Part shown: positions 16,978 to 27,248 of the stretch, piece by piece
Layout: every line of letters starts with the position of its first letter
How positions within the stretch are numbered: position 1 is the first letter of the stretch
NCBI RefSeq assembly: GCF_039614725.1
Contig: NZ_CP154859.1
Coordinates: forward strand, 1 to 64,000
Reading direction: 5' to 3'
Source of the DNA: Thauera sp. JM12B12
Lineage (GTDB): Bacteria; Pseudomonadota; Gammaproteobacteria; Burkholderiales; Rhodocyclaceae
DNA length: 64,000 nucleotides
The notes under the pieces: generated by a model
What the model saw: the letters and a program-made list of their open reading frames with translations, nothing else
What the model was told of the DNA's origin: nothing
Databases searched by the model: none
Made by a program: the position numbers and the translations under genes

Positions 16978-17757
16978 TCAGCCGAAGAGCGCGAGCCGCT
17001 CGGGCTCGGCCAGGCCTGCGCCGCCTGCGGCCTGGATGGCCGCCTGCGCGGCGGCGCGTTCGCGCCAGGCGCGCGCTGCGACTTGTTCGACGCCGAAGCG
17101 AGCGGCGTCCTCGGCTTCGGTCTCCAGCGTATGCGCCATGCCGACATGGCGGCCGAAATCGGCGAGCGCCATGCGCGCCGAAGGCGCCGCGCCGAGCAGG
17201 ATCGCCATGCACTCGGCGCCCGCCTCGAACAGCCGCGCCCGCCGCTGGCGCGCGATGTCCAGCCAGTCCTCCGGCGAACAGGCCGCCGGCTCGCCGCGCG
17301 CCACGCGGTAGCGCACCTCGCCCTCGGCGATGGCGTTGGTCGCGTTCGACAGCACGCGCATGACCTCCATGTCCTGCAGGTCAACGATCATGCGGAAGGC
17401 GCCCGTGTAGAGCAGGTCGCCGAGCAGGATGTTGCCGGCGTTGCCGAACATGGCGCCTTCGCTGTACGCATCCGCACCGCCGCCGCTCGCCTCGGTGACG
17501 TCGTCGTGCAGCGCAAGCGAGATATGGATCAGCTCCACCGCAGCCGCCAGCGCATACGCGCGCTCGCCGCCATCGCCGAGCGCACGTGCGGCGGCGAGCA
17601 CGAGGGCAGGGCGTACGCGCTCGCTCGCGTGGAGGATGAAATCGACCACCTGGCCGATCAGCACCACCTCGCTGTTGAGCTGCGCGCGGATGAGTGCGTT
17701 GACCTGCTCCATGTCGTGCTGGAGCCAGGCGGGGTGGGATGTGGAGTGCTGGCGCAT
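16978..17757 (-). CDS. Degenerate polyprenyl diphosphate synthase homologue
   Basis: 259 residues clearly related to IspB-type octaprenyl diphosphate synthases: ELIHISLALHDDV, FGNAGNILLGDLLYTGAF and AIAEGEVRYRV align well by eye. The chemistry is damaged. The first Asp-rich motif reads DDVTE and the following RRG is missing. The second DDxxD region, normally near FQLIDDLLDY, reads HTLETEAEDAARF. The C-terminal third is absent (about 320 residues is usual). It is probably non-catalytic, perhaps a partner or regulator of a true synthase elsewhere. The start at 17757 (MRQHSTSHP) is chosen at the beginning of homology. Confidence 0.8.
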   Translation of the reverse strand: MRQHSTSHPAWLQHDMEQVNALIRAQLNSEVVLIGQVVDFILHASERVRPALVLAAARALGDGGERAYALAAAVELIHISLALHDDVTEASGGGADAYSEGAMFGNAGNILLGDLLYTGAFRMIVDLQDMEVMRVLSNATNAIAEGEVRYRVARGEPAACSPEDWLDIARQRRARLFEAGAECMAILLGAAPSARMALADFGRHVGMAHTLETEAEDAARFGVEQVAARAWRERAAAQAAIQAAGGAGLAEPERLALFG

Positions 17758-17959
17758 GTTCGGGACTGCCGGGCGGAGGCCGCTGACCGCGGCCGATTGA
17801 CGTTCGCCCGCGAGTCTATAGCCGCACCGCCGCGCTGACCAGCCGCAAGCCCTCGCAGAACGGCGGAATCGCGGCGGGCCGGAAGCGGACGGCACGCTTG
17901 CGCGCCCGGCGCACACCAACAAGAATGCAGCATCCATTCGCACATCGAAGGAGAAGGCG

Positions 17960-18550
17960 GTGAACACCAAGACCCGCACGGCCCTGCGCGCCACGCTCAA
18001 GCAGGAAGACGCCGCGCTCGCCGAACGCCTGCCCGAACTCGCGCCGCCACCGGCCGCTGCCCAGCCGGCACAGCCCGCGGCCAGGCGGGTCCGCGGCTCA
18101 TCCACTCGCGGACCCGCCGCAACACCCAAGCCCATCCCCACCGCAGCGCGCGCACCCGCGGCCGTCGCCCAGCCCGCCGAACCGAGCGCCCCGGCAAGCC
18201 CGCCCGCTGCACCGGAAGAGCCCCGGCGCGAGCGCTTCACCCTGGGCTCGGGCGACTGGCGCCGGCTGAAGATCCTGCGCCAGGATCTGGGCGAGGCCGG
18301 ATACCGCCCGAGCCGCTCGGAGCTGGTGCGCGCCGCGCTGGTGGCGCTCGGTGCGCGCGACAACGCCGAGGTGCTCGCGCTCGTGCGCGCGCTCGCCCCG
18401 CTCGCCGACGAGGACGCCGCAGCCAAGCCGGCCAGGTCGCGCAAGCAAGCCTCCGGAAAGGCCGCCAGGAAGCACCCGAGCGCGAAGAAGGCCCGCGCGA
18501 AGGACACGGCCGCCAGCGACAAGCGCAAGGCCCACGGGCGCAAGCGCTGA
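17960..18550 (+). CDS. Ribbon-helix-helix-like protein with basic Lys/Ala-rich tail
   Basis: 196 residues in three parts: a Pro/Ala-rich flexible N-terminal half (about 25-90), a compact domain at about 92-150 (ERFTLGSGDWRRLKILRQDL then RPSRSELVRAAL) with the strand-helix-helix pattern of RHH DNA-binding proteins, and a histone-like Lys/Ala/Arg tail (about 152-196). GTG start preceded by GAAGGAGAAGG. Nothing identifies a function; the basic tail suggests nucleic-acid binding. It is 14 bases upstream of the ABC1 kinase gene and close to a ParF-like ATPase, whose classical partners (ParG) are RHH proteins. Confidence 0.75.
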   Translation: MNTKTRTALRATLKQEDAALAERLPELAPPPAAAQPAQPAARRVRGSSTRGPAATPKPIPTAARAPAAVAQPAEPSAPASPPAAPEEPRRERFTLGSGDWRRLKILRQDLGEAGYRPSRSELVRAALVALGARDNAEVLALVRALAPLADEDAAAKPARSRKQASGKAARKHPSAKKARAKDTAASDKRKAHGRKR

Positions 18551-18564
18551 CGCGCGGACGACCC

Positions 18565-20046
18565 ATGATCCAGAAGCCGGCCATCCCCGACCCCGGGACG
18601 ACCGCAGGGCTGCACGACGACGGCCTCGACATCGGTGCGCTGCTGCCCGACACGCTCGCCGCCTGGCGTCCCCTGCTCGTCGAGGCCATCGGTTTCTTCC
18701 TCGAGCACCTGCCCGCACCGCGCCTCGACGCCATCGTCGCCGAGCAGTTCGCGCTCGATGGCGAGGCCTCGCCGGCCGCGCGCGCCGCCGGCCTGCTCGC
18801 CCACTGCCCTACGCTGCACAAGCTGGGCCAGGTGGTCGCCCGTCAGCCCGCGCTGCATCCCGAGCTGCGCCGTCAGCTTCAGGCCCTGGAGTCGATGCCG
18901 CCGAGCGTCGACATGGACGCGCTGCTGCGCCAGATTCGCGCCCGGCTCGGACCGCGCTCCGCGCTGCGCCTCGCCGACAGCGCGCTCGCTGAGGGCAGCG
19001 TCGCGGTGGTGCTGCCCTGCAGCTGGCGACAGGATGGCCGTGTTCACGAAGGCGTGCTCAAGGTGCTCAAGCCCGGCATCGCGGGCCATCTGGCCGAAGA
19101 GCTCGCGATCCTGCCCGCGCTCGCCACCTTCCTCGAGCACCGGGCGGCGGCGCTCGGCCTGCCCGCCATCGACTACCGCAGCCACCTCGCCAGCGCCAGC
19201 CGCCTGCTGCAGCAGGAGATCCGCCTCGACCGCGAACAGGCGAACATGCGCGCCGCGAGCGCCCTGCTCGACGCCGATGGGGCGGTTTTCGTGCCTGCGC
19301 TGCTGCCCTGGTGCACCCCCGAAATCACCGCGATGGCGCGGGTCGAGGGTCCCAAGCTCGCCGACGCCGCGCTGCGCCCGGGACAGGGCCGCCGCCTCGG
19401 CCACGCGCTGGTCGCCGCCCTGCTGGGGCGGCCATTCTGGTCGGCGGCCGACGACGCGCTGTTCCACGGCGACCTGCATGGCGGCAACCTGCTGCTCGCG
19501 CCTGACGGCCGTATCGCGGCATTGGACTGGAGCCTTACCGCCAGCCTGTCGAAACCGCATCGCGAGGCACTGGTGGCGATTGCGCTCGCCGCCCTCGCCC
19601 TCGACGAGGCGCGTGTGGTCGCCGGGCTCGCCGCACTCGGCCTGCGCGATGCCCGGGGCGCAGCGATCACTGCACGGGTGGGGGCCGCGCTCGACGCGCT
19701 CGTGCGCAGCGGCCGCCCGCCCGGCTTCGACTGGCTGCTGCGGCTGCTCGACGAACTCGCCCTGCAAGGCGCGGCAGGTTTCGGGGCGCAGCTGGCGGTA
19801 TTGCGCAAGAGCTGGCTCTCGCTCTCCGGCGTGCTCCACGACCTCGGCGCCGGCGCGCAGGCCGACCTGCCGCTGATCGACGTCGGCCTGCAGCGCTTCA
19901 TGAGCGAGTGGCCGGCGCGCCTCGTCGCCGCGCCCGACTCCCGGGCCTTCGCCACCCATGTGTCCACCGCCGACCTGATCCACACCGCCGTCCACGCCTG
20001 GCCCGCCAGCCTGCGCTACTGGACGCGCCTGTTCGCCCGCGCCTGA
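18565..20046 (+). CDS. ABC1/UbiB-family atypical kinase
   Basis: 493 residues of the AarF/UbiB/ABC1 kinase-like family. Visible are the KxGQ-type motif (LHKLGQVVARQPALHP), the nucleotide-binding Lys in VLKVLKPG, the catalytic loop FHGDLHGGNLLL and a DFG-equivalent Asp in ALDWSLT. UbiB itself supports ubiquinone synthesis and has two C-terminal membrane helices; this protein lacks obvious ones and is more divergent, so a different role is likely. The gene follows the RHH-like gene by 14 bases and converges on the ParA-like gene. Confidence 0.85.
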   Translation: MIQKPAIPDPGTTAGLHDDGLDIGALLPDTLAAWRPLLVEAIGFFLEHLPAPRLDAIVAEQFALDGEASPAARAAGLLAHCPTLHKLGQVVARQPALHPELRRQLQALESMPPSVDMDALLRQIRARLGPRSALRLADSALAEGSVAVVLPCSWRQDGRVHEGVLKVLKPGIAGHLAEELAILPALATFLEHRAAALGLPAIDYRSHLASASRLLQQEIRLDREQANMRAASALLDADGAVFVPALLPWCTPEITAMARVEGPKLADAALRPGQGRRLGHALVAALLGRPFWSAADDALFHGDLHGGNLLLAPDGRIAALDWSLTASLSKPHREALVAIALAALALDEARVVAGLAALGLRDARGAAITARVGAALDALVRSGRPPGFDWLLRLLDELALQGAAGFGAQLAVLRKSWLSLSGVLHDLGAGAQADLPLIDVGLQRFMSEWPARLVAAPDSRAFATHVSTADLIHTAVHAWPASLRYWTRLFARA

Positions 20047-20071
20047 GCCGGTCGGCGCAGCGGCCCGCCGC

Positions 20072-20731
20072 TCAGTCCCCGATCAGCCCGAGCACGGCGG
20101 CGACGAGCTGCGACACCTCCTCCTGGGCCGCCGCCGCGCTCCGTCCGAGACCGAACACCGAGGTGCCGCGCACCGCGCTCAGCGCGTAGGCGCTGCGCTG
20201 CCCCAATGCGGCGTCGAGCACCGGAAGCTGGAAGTCACGCAGCACGTCGAGCACGTCGCCGGCGAGCGCGGTGCGCATGACGCGGTTGGGCAGCAGTGCA
20301 CCGCGCAGCTCGGGGCGACGCTGGCGGCGGTCGAGGATCAGGCGCTCGATGCCGCGCGTGGCCCACAGGTCGGTCGGGCTCGGCACGACCGGCACGAGTG
20401 CGAGGTGGCACAGGTCGAGCGCGCTCATGGTGTGGGGATGCTCGATCGACGGCGGGCAGTCCATGACCACGATGTCAACGCGATTGCCCACCGGGCGCAG
20501 GGCCTTCGCCATCGCCGCCGCGCTGCCGCGCAGGCGCACGACCTCGGCGGCGAAGGGATCCTCCGGCGGCGCCGATTCGGCCCAGCGCGATGCGCTCTCC
20601 TGCGGATCGAGGTCGGCCAGCGCCACGCGATGGCCCGCCAGCGCCAGGCCCGCGGCGAGCTGCATGGCAACCGTGGTCTTGCCCGATCCGCCCTTCTGCG
20701 AGATCAGTGCGATCAGGGTGGGTGCGGTCAT
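20072..20731 (-). CDS. ParA/ParF-family P-loop ATPase
   Basis: 219 residues, the size of the small ParF/ParA type Ib ATPases without an N-terminal DNA-binding domain. Deviant Walker A KGGSGKTT with the signature Lys, the LADLDPQESA switch, and Walker B VVMDCPPS are all present. Such ATPases form nucleoid-bound gradients that position plasmids or large cargo. No ParB gene is adjacent; the RHH-like protein at 17960 is a possible partner. The start at 20731 (MTAPTLIAL) is at the beginning of homology. Confidence 0.9.
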   Translation of the reverse strand: MTAPTLIALISQKGGSGKTTVAMQLAAGLALAGHRVALADLDPQESASRWAESAPPEDPFAAEVVRLRGSAAAMAKALRPVGNRVDIVVMDCPPSIEHPHTMSALDLCHLALVPVVPSPTDLWATRGIERLILDRRQRRPELRGALLPNRVMRTALAGDVLDVLRDFQLPVLDAALGQRSAYALSAVRGTSVFGLGRSAAAAQEEVSQLVAAVLGLIGD

Positions 20732-20877
20732 GATGCGTCCCGTGAAGGTGATGGCCGACAGTCTAGCCAATTGAAGCTCACGCCGGGGTCCGCACCCGAC
20801 CCGCGCTCGACTATGCTTGCAGCTGCCACGACAGCGGCATCGCCTGCCGCGCCCCAAGTCCGCCCCGGAGTCCGAAC

Positions 20878-22002
20878 ATGAACGTCGCCGCACCCCCGCG
20901 CCTGCCGCAGCGCACGCTGCTGGCCGCGCTGCTGCTCGCCGCCGCACCCGCCAGCGCCGCGTCGCCACCCGTCGAGCTACCGGCCCTGAACATCGCCCTC
21001 GAGGACACCTCGGTGTCGGGCATCTCTTCGGGCGGCTTCATGTCGGTGCAGTTTCAGGTCGCCCATGCCTCGATCATCCGCGGCGCCGGCATCGTCGCCG
21101 GCGGCCCCTACTACTGCGCCCAGGACAGCGTGCTGAAGGCCACCACCGCATGCTCGTGCACCGGCGAGCCGACGCTGTCGTGCAAGGTCGGCGAGACGAG
21201 CGCGGCGGTGTCCGAACTGGTCGCCGCCACCCGCAGCTTCCATGCCGAAGGCCGCATCGACGACCCGGCGCAGATCGCCCGTCAGCGCGTGGTGACCGTG
21301 GTGGGCGGCCGCGACGCCCTGGTGCCGGCGCCGATCACCCGCCAGTTGCACGGCTACTACGACGCCTTCGGCCTGCCCGCGACCGCGGTCCGGGCGGTGA
21401 CGCTCGAGGCCGCCGGTCACACCATGCCCACCACCGCCTACGGTGGCGCCTGCGGCGCGACCGACGAGCCCTACATCGGCAAGTGCGGCTTCGAGGCCGC
21501 GCACGCCATCCTCGACTGGATCTACGGCCCCGGCGTCGCCCCGGCGCGCACGACGCCGACGCCGGACGGCCGCTTCCTCGAGTTCGACCAGCGCGCGCAC
21601 ATCCCGGACACCGGCCTCTTCAGCTACCTGTGGGGCACCGGCCTGGACCGGAGCGGCTGGGTGTACATCCCGCCCGCGTGCGCGGCGGGAGCGCGCTGCA
21701 GGCTGCACGTGGTGTTCCACGGCTGCAAGCAGGGGCAGGCCTACCTGCCGCTGCGCCGCCCGCCGGGCGGCGGGCTCTACAACGGCACCACCTTCGTCCG
21801 CAACACCGGCTATGACCGCTGGGCGGACACCAACCGGCTGGTCGTGCTGTTCCCGCAGGCGGTGTCGATCCCGTGGAAGAATCCCAATGGATGCTGGGAC
21901 TGGTGGGGCTACACCGACGCGAACTATGCCACCCGCGACGGCATCCAGATCCGCGCCGTGCGTGCGATGATCGAGCGCCTCGCCTCCGGTCGGCGGGATT
22001 GA
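20878..22002 (+). CDS. Secreted PHB-depolymerase-family esterase
   Basis: 374 residues with a signal peptide ending near PASAAS. The alpha/beta-hydrolase nucleophile is in SGISSGGFMS, the acid in GGRDALVP and the His in AAGHTMPT, as in the poly(3-hydroxybutyrate) depolymerase/feruloyl esterase superfamily. The C-terminal half (residues about 215-370; VFHGCKQGQ, CWDWWGYT) repeats features of PhaZ-type enzymes. It probably acts in the periplasm or outside the cell on 3-hydroxybutyrate polymers or oligomers. ATG at 20878; it is transcribed divergently from the ParA-like gene. Confidence 0.85.
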   Translation: MNVAAPPRLPQRTLLAALLLAAAPASAASPPVELPALNIALEDTSVSGISSGGFMSVQFQVAHASIIRGAGIVAGGPYYCAQDSVLKATTACSCTGEPTLSCKVGETSAAVSELVAATRSFHAEGRIDDPAQIARQRVVTVVGGRDALVPAPITRQLHGYYDAFGLPATAVRAVTLEAAGHTMPTTAYGGACGATDEPYIGKCGFEAAHAILDWIYGPGVAPARTTPTPDGRFLEFDQRAHIPDTGLFSYLWGTGLDRSGWVYIPPACAAGARCRLHVVFHGCKQGQAYLPLRRPPGGGLYNGTTFVRNTGYDRWADTNRLVVLFPQAVSIPWKNPNGCWDWWGYTDANYATRDGIQIRAVRAMIERLASGRRD

Positions 22003-22038
22003 GCGCCGGGCCTCACGCGTCGCCGCGACCGTAAACGA

Positions 22039-22072
22039 AGAGGGCGGACCGACTCGCGTCGGCCCGCCCTCT
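22039..22072. terminator. Bidirectional stem-loop between convergent genes
   Basis: A 14-bp stem with one mismatch (22039-22052 with 22059-22072) and a 6-base loop. It lies 36 bases after the esterase stop and 50 bases before the icd stop, so it can serve both converging transcripts. A short CTCTT run follows on the plus side. Confidence 0.7.
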
Positions 22073-22122
22073 CTTGCGGACTCACCGGCCGCGCACTGCG
22101 CCCCGGTTGAGCCTCAATCCGC

Positions 22123-24363
<2,241 letters not shown>

Positions 24364-24652
24364 TGATTTCCCCTATATGTTTTAGATCTTGTCCCGACTT
24401 CCCGATGGCGACCCCCTGTCGCCTGCACGGCGTGATGGCCGCACGATCGCAGTCGCCGGGAAAATACCACTTATCGACCTCGCCGGCATCGAAACCTGCA
24501 TCCGCATTGCGAAATCGATGCGCATCGAGCCCGGCCTCGCATGACGGGCCTCGCTGCCAGGCCGGCGGCGGCGGATGTCGACAGCGCCGACGAATTGTCC
24601 GATGCTGCCGCCTTCGCTTTCGCCCCTTTACGCCCGAGGCTTCGACCGCATC

Positions 24653-25765
24653 ATGAGCGCCCTGTTCTCCCCCTTCGATCTCGGCCGCCTGCGCCTGCCC
24701 AACCGCATCGTCATCGCCCCCATGTGCCAGTACTCCGCGGAGGACGGCCGTGCCACCGACTGGCATCTGATCCACCTCGGCCAGCTCGCGCTTTCGGGCG
24801 CCGGGCTGCTGGTCATCGAGGCCACCGCGGTGTCGCCCGAAGGCCGCATCACCGCGGGCGACCTCGGCCTGTATTCGGACGACACCGAGGCCGCGCTCGG
24901 CCGCGTGCTCGCCGCCGTGCGCCGCTACTCCGCGATGCCGATCGGCATCCAGCTCGGCCACGCCGGGCGCAAGGCCTCCAGCCAGGTGCCCTGGGACGGC
25001 GGCCAGTTGCTGGCGCCGGACGACGGCGGCTGGCAGACGGTCGCCCCGTCGGCCGTTCCGCATGCCGCCGGCGAGCGAGCGCCCATCGCACTCGACGCCG
25101 CCGGGCTGGCGCGCGTGCGCGATGACTTCGTCGCCGCCGCCCTCCGCGCCGTCCGTCTCGGCCTCGACCTGATCGAGCTGCACTGCGCCCACGGCTACCT
25201 GCTGCACGAGTTCCTGTCGCCGCTCTCGAACCAGCGCGAGGACGCCTACGGCGGCGCGCTGGAGAACCGCCTGCGCTTTCCGCTCGAGGTCTTCGACGCC
25301 GTGCGCGCGGCGCTGCCGGCCGGGCTGCCGCTCGGTGTGCGCTTCTCGGCCACCGACTGGGTCGACGGCGGCTGGGACGTGGCGCAGAGCATCGCCTTCA
25401 GCGAGGCGCTGCAGGCGCGCGGTTGCAGCTTCCTGCACGTGTCGAGCGGCGGCCTGTCGCCGCAACAGAAGATCCCGCTCGGGCCGGGCTACCAGATCCC
25501 GCTCGCGGCCGCGATCCGGCGCGCGGTGCAGACGCCGGTGATCGGCGTCGGCCTGGTGACCGAGCCCGAGCAGGCCGAAGCCATCGTCAGCGAAGGCCAG
25601 GCCGATCTCGTCGCGCTCGCCCGCGGCATGCTCTACGACCCGCGCTGGCCGTGGCACGCCGCGGCGAAGCTCGGTGCGCACGTGCAGGCGCCGCCGCAGT
25701 ACTGGCGCTCGCAGCCGGCAGCGCACAAGGCCTTGTTCGCCGGCGCCCGCATCGGCCAGCGCTGA
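24653..25765 (+). CDS. Old yellow enzyme, YqjM-like NADH:flavin oxidoreductase
   Basis: 370-residue FMN TIM-barrel ene-reductase. The N-terminal APMCQYSAEDG carries the Cys that tunes FMN in YqjM-type (thermophilic-like) OYEs; GHAGRKAS, the substrate-binding His residues in HCAHGYLLHEFLSP and the C-terminal phosphate-binding GVGLVT are present. It reduces activated C=C bonds; the natural substrate is unknown. The ATG at 24653 (MSALFSPFDLG) begins the homology; the frame is open from 24575 but that leader looks non-coding. Confidence 0.92.
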   Translation: MSALFSPFDLGRLRLPNRIVIAPMCQYSAEDGRATDWHLIHLGQLALSGAGLLVIEATAVSPEGRITAGDLGLYSDDTEAALGRVLAAVRRYSAMPIGIQLGHAGRKASSQVPWDGGQLLAPDDGGWQTVAPSAVPHAAGERAPIALDAAGLARVRDDFVAAALRAVRLGLDLIELHCAHGYLLHEFLSPLSNQREDAYGGALENRLRFPLEVFDAVRAALPAGLPLGVRFSATDWVDGGWDVAQSIAFSEALQARGCSFLHVSSGGLSPQQKIPLGPGYQIPLAAAIRRAVQTPVIGVGLVTEPEQAEAIVSEGQADLVALARGMLYDPRWPWHAAAKLGAHVQAPPQYWRSQPAAHKALFAGARIGQR

Positions 25766-25789
25766 CGCGCGATCGGGGGCGACTCGCCC

Positions 25790-26989
25790 CTAGGGCGCAG
25801 GCGCGGACCGGGCCGCGTGCGCGTCGCGGCGCTCGATCAGCTTCAGCACCACCAGCAGGACCGTACCGAGCACCATCGTCGCCGCGGCGAAATACAGCCC
25901 GCCCGCGTAGCTGCCGAAGGTCGCCCCCAGCCAGCCGGTGACCGCGGGGCCGAGGATCTGCGCGATGCCGTAGGAGATGGTCATCTTGCCCATCATCTTC
26001 GCCGGCCGCGTCGGGTAGTAGCGCCCCGCCATGGTCAGCACCAGGCTCACCATGCCGACGAAGGTGCCGCCGAACAGCAGCGCGCCGGCGATCGCGCCGA
26101 GCATGCCGCCCACCACCACCGGCAGCAGGATGCCGACGATCTGCAGCACCGCGGCAAGGATCAGCGCGTTCAGGGCGCCGGTGCGGCGGGCGATGAAGTC
26201 CCACACGATGCAGGCCGGCATCGCCGCCAGGCCGATGGCGAGGAAACTCCAGCTGCCCTGGCCCTCCAGCCCCGGCAGGCGATTGACGATGGCGACGATG
26301 AAGGTCGCGCTCACCACGAAGCCGATCCCGGCGCAGAAGTAGGACGCCATGAACACGCGCATGAACAGCGGGCTGGGCGGGTTATCGTGCATCGGCGCCC
26401 CGCTCCGGGTGACCCCGCTGGTATCGGGCGCCGGCAACCACGACAGCGCCGGCACCAGCAGCCCACAGGCGATCACGGTGAAGACGAACCACTGCGCGCG
26501 CCAGTCCAGCCACAGGCTCATCAGCGCGACCGCGAGCGAGCAGCCGGCGATACCGAGGCCGATCCCGGCGAAGTGGATGCCGAGCTCGTGGCGGTGGTTG
26601 TGGCGGATCAGCCAGTTCAGGATCAGCCCGGTGCCGAGCAGCATCGACGCCGCGCTCGCCAGCCCCGCCAGGTAGCGCGACAGCGCCCACACCCAGAAAT
26701 CGGTGGTCAGCCCCATCATCACCGTGGTCAGCACTGCCATCAGCATGCCGATGCGGTACAGCCGGTCCTTGAGCACGAGGTCGCTGATCGAGGCCGCGAC
26801 CAGCGCCCCCGTGAGATAGCCCGCATAGTTGATCGCCGCCAGCCAGCCGCCTTCGGCGAGCCCGAGTCCGGCCTGGGCCTGCATCAGCGGCAGCAGCGGG
26901 GTGTAGGCGAAGCGCGCGACGCCGAGCGCGAGCATCAGGCTGAAGATGCCCGCGCCGAGCACCTTCAGGCGCTGGATCTGGTCGTCCAT
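25790..26989 (-). CDS. YbfB/YjiJ-family MFS transporter
   Basis: 399 residues, about 12 transmembrane helices, beginning with the group's characteristic GVARFAYTPLLPLM helix. Major facilitator superfamily; substrate unknown. It converges on the YqjM-like gene with 24 bases between the stops. Confidence 0.9.
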   Translation of the reverse strand: MDDQIQRLKVLGAGIFSLMLALGVARFAYTPLLPLMQAQAGLGLAEGGWLAAINYAGYLTGALVAASISDLVLKDRLYRIGMLMAVLTTVMMGLTTDFWVWALSRYLAGLASAASMLLGTGLILNWLIRHNHRHELGIHFAGIGLGIAGCSLAVALMSLWLDWRAQWFVFTVIACGLLVPALSWLPAPDTSGVTRSGAPMHDNPPSPLFMRVFMASYFCAGIGFVVSATFIVAIVNRLPGLEGQGSWSFLAIGLAAMPACIVWDFIARRTGALNALILAAVLQIVGILLPVVVGGMLGAIAGALLFGGTFVGMVSLVLTMAGRYYPTRPAKMMGKMTISYGIAQILGPAVTGWLGATFGSYAGGLYFAAATMVLGTVLLVVLKLIERRDAHAARSAPAP

Positions 26990-27248
26990 TGTTGTTGTTT
27001 TCCGTCTTGTCGGGGTCCGACACGATAGTCGGCGTGCCCGCTCGGTTCAAGCGCGGGGTCGTGACACACCGGCGCGGGCGCGCAAAGGCCCCGCAGCACG
27101 AACGCCCCCCGCGCACGCAAAAAACGCCCTTACGATCCGGTCCGCAACGCGCCCGCCGGGAGCGCGCTACACTCGCGCTTCCCCAGCCACATCGGGCCCG
27201 TCCGGGCGCGCCTTGCCTGCGGCGTCCGCTCGCGAATCCCTCCGCTCC

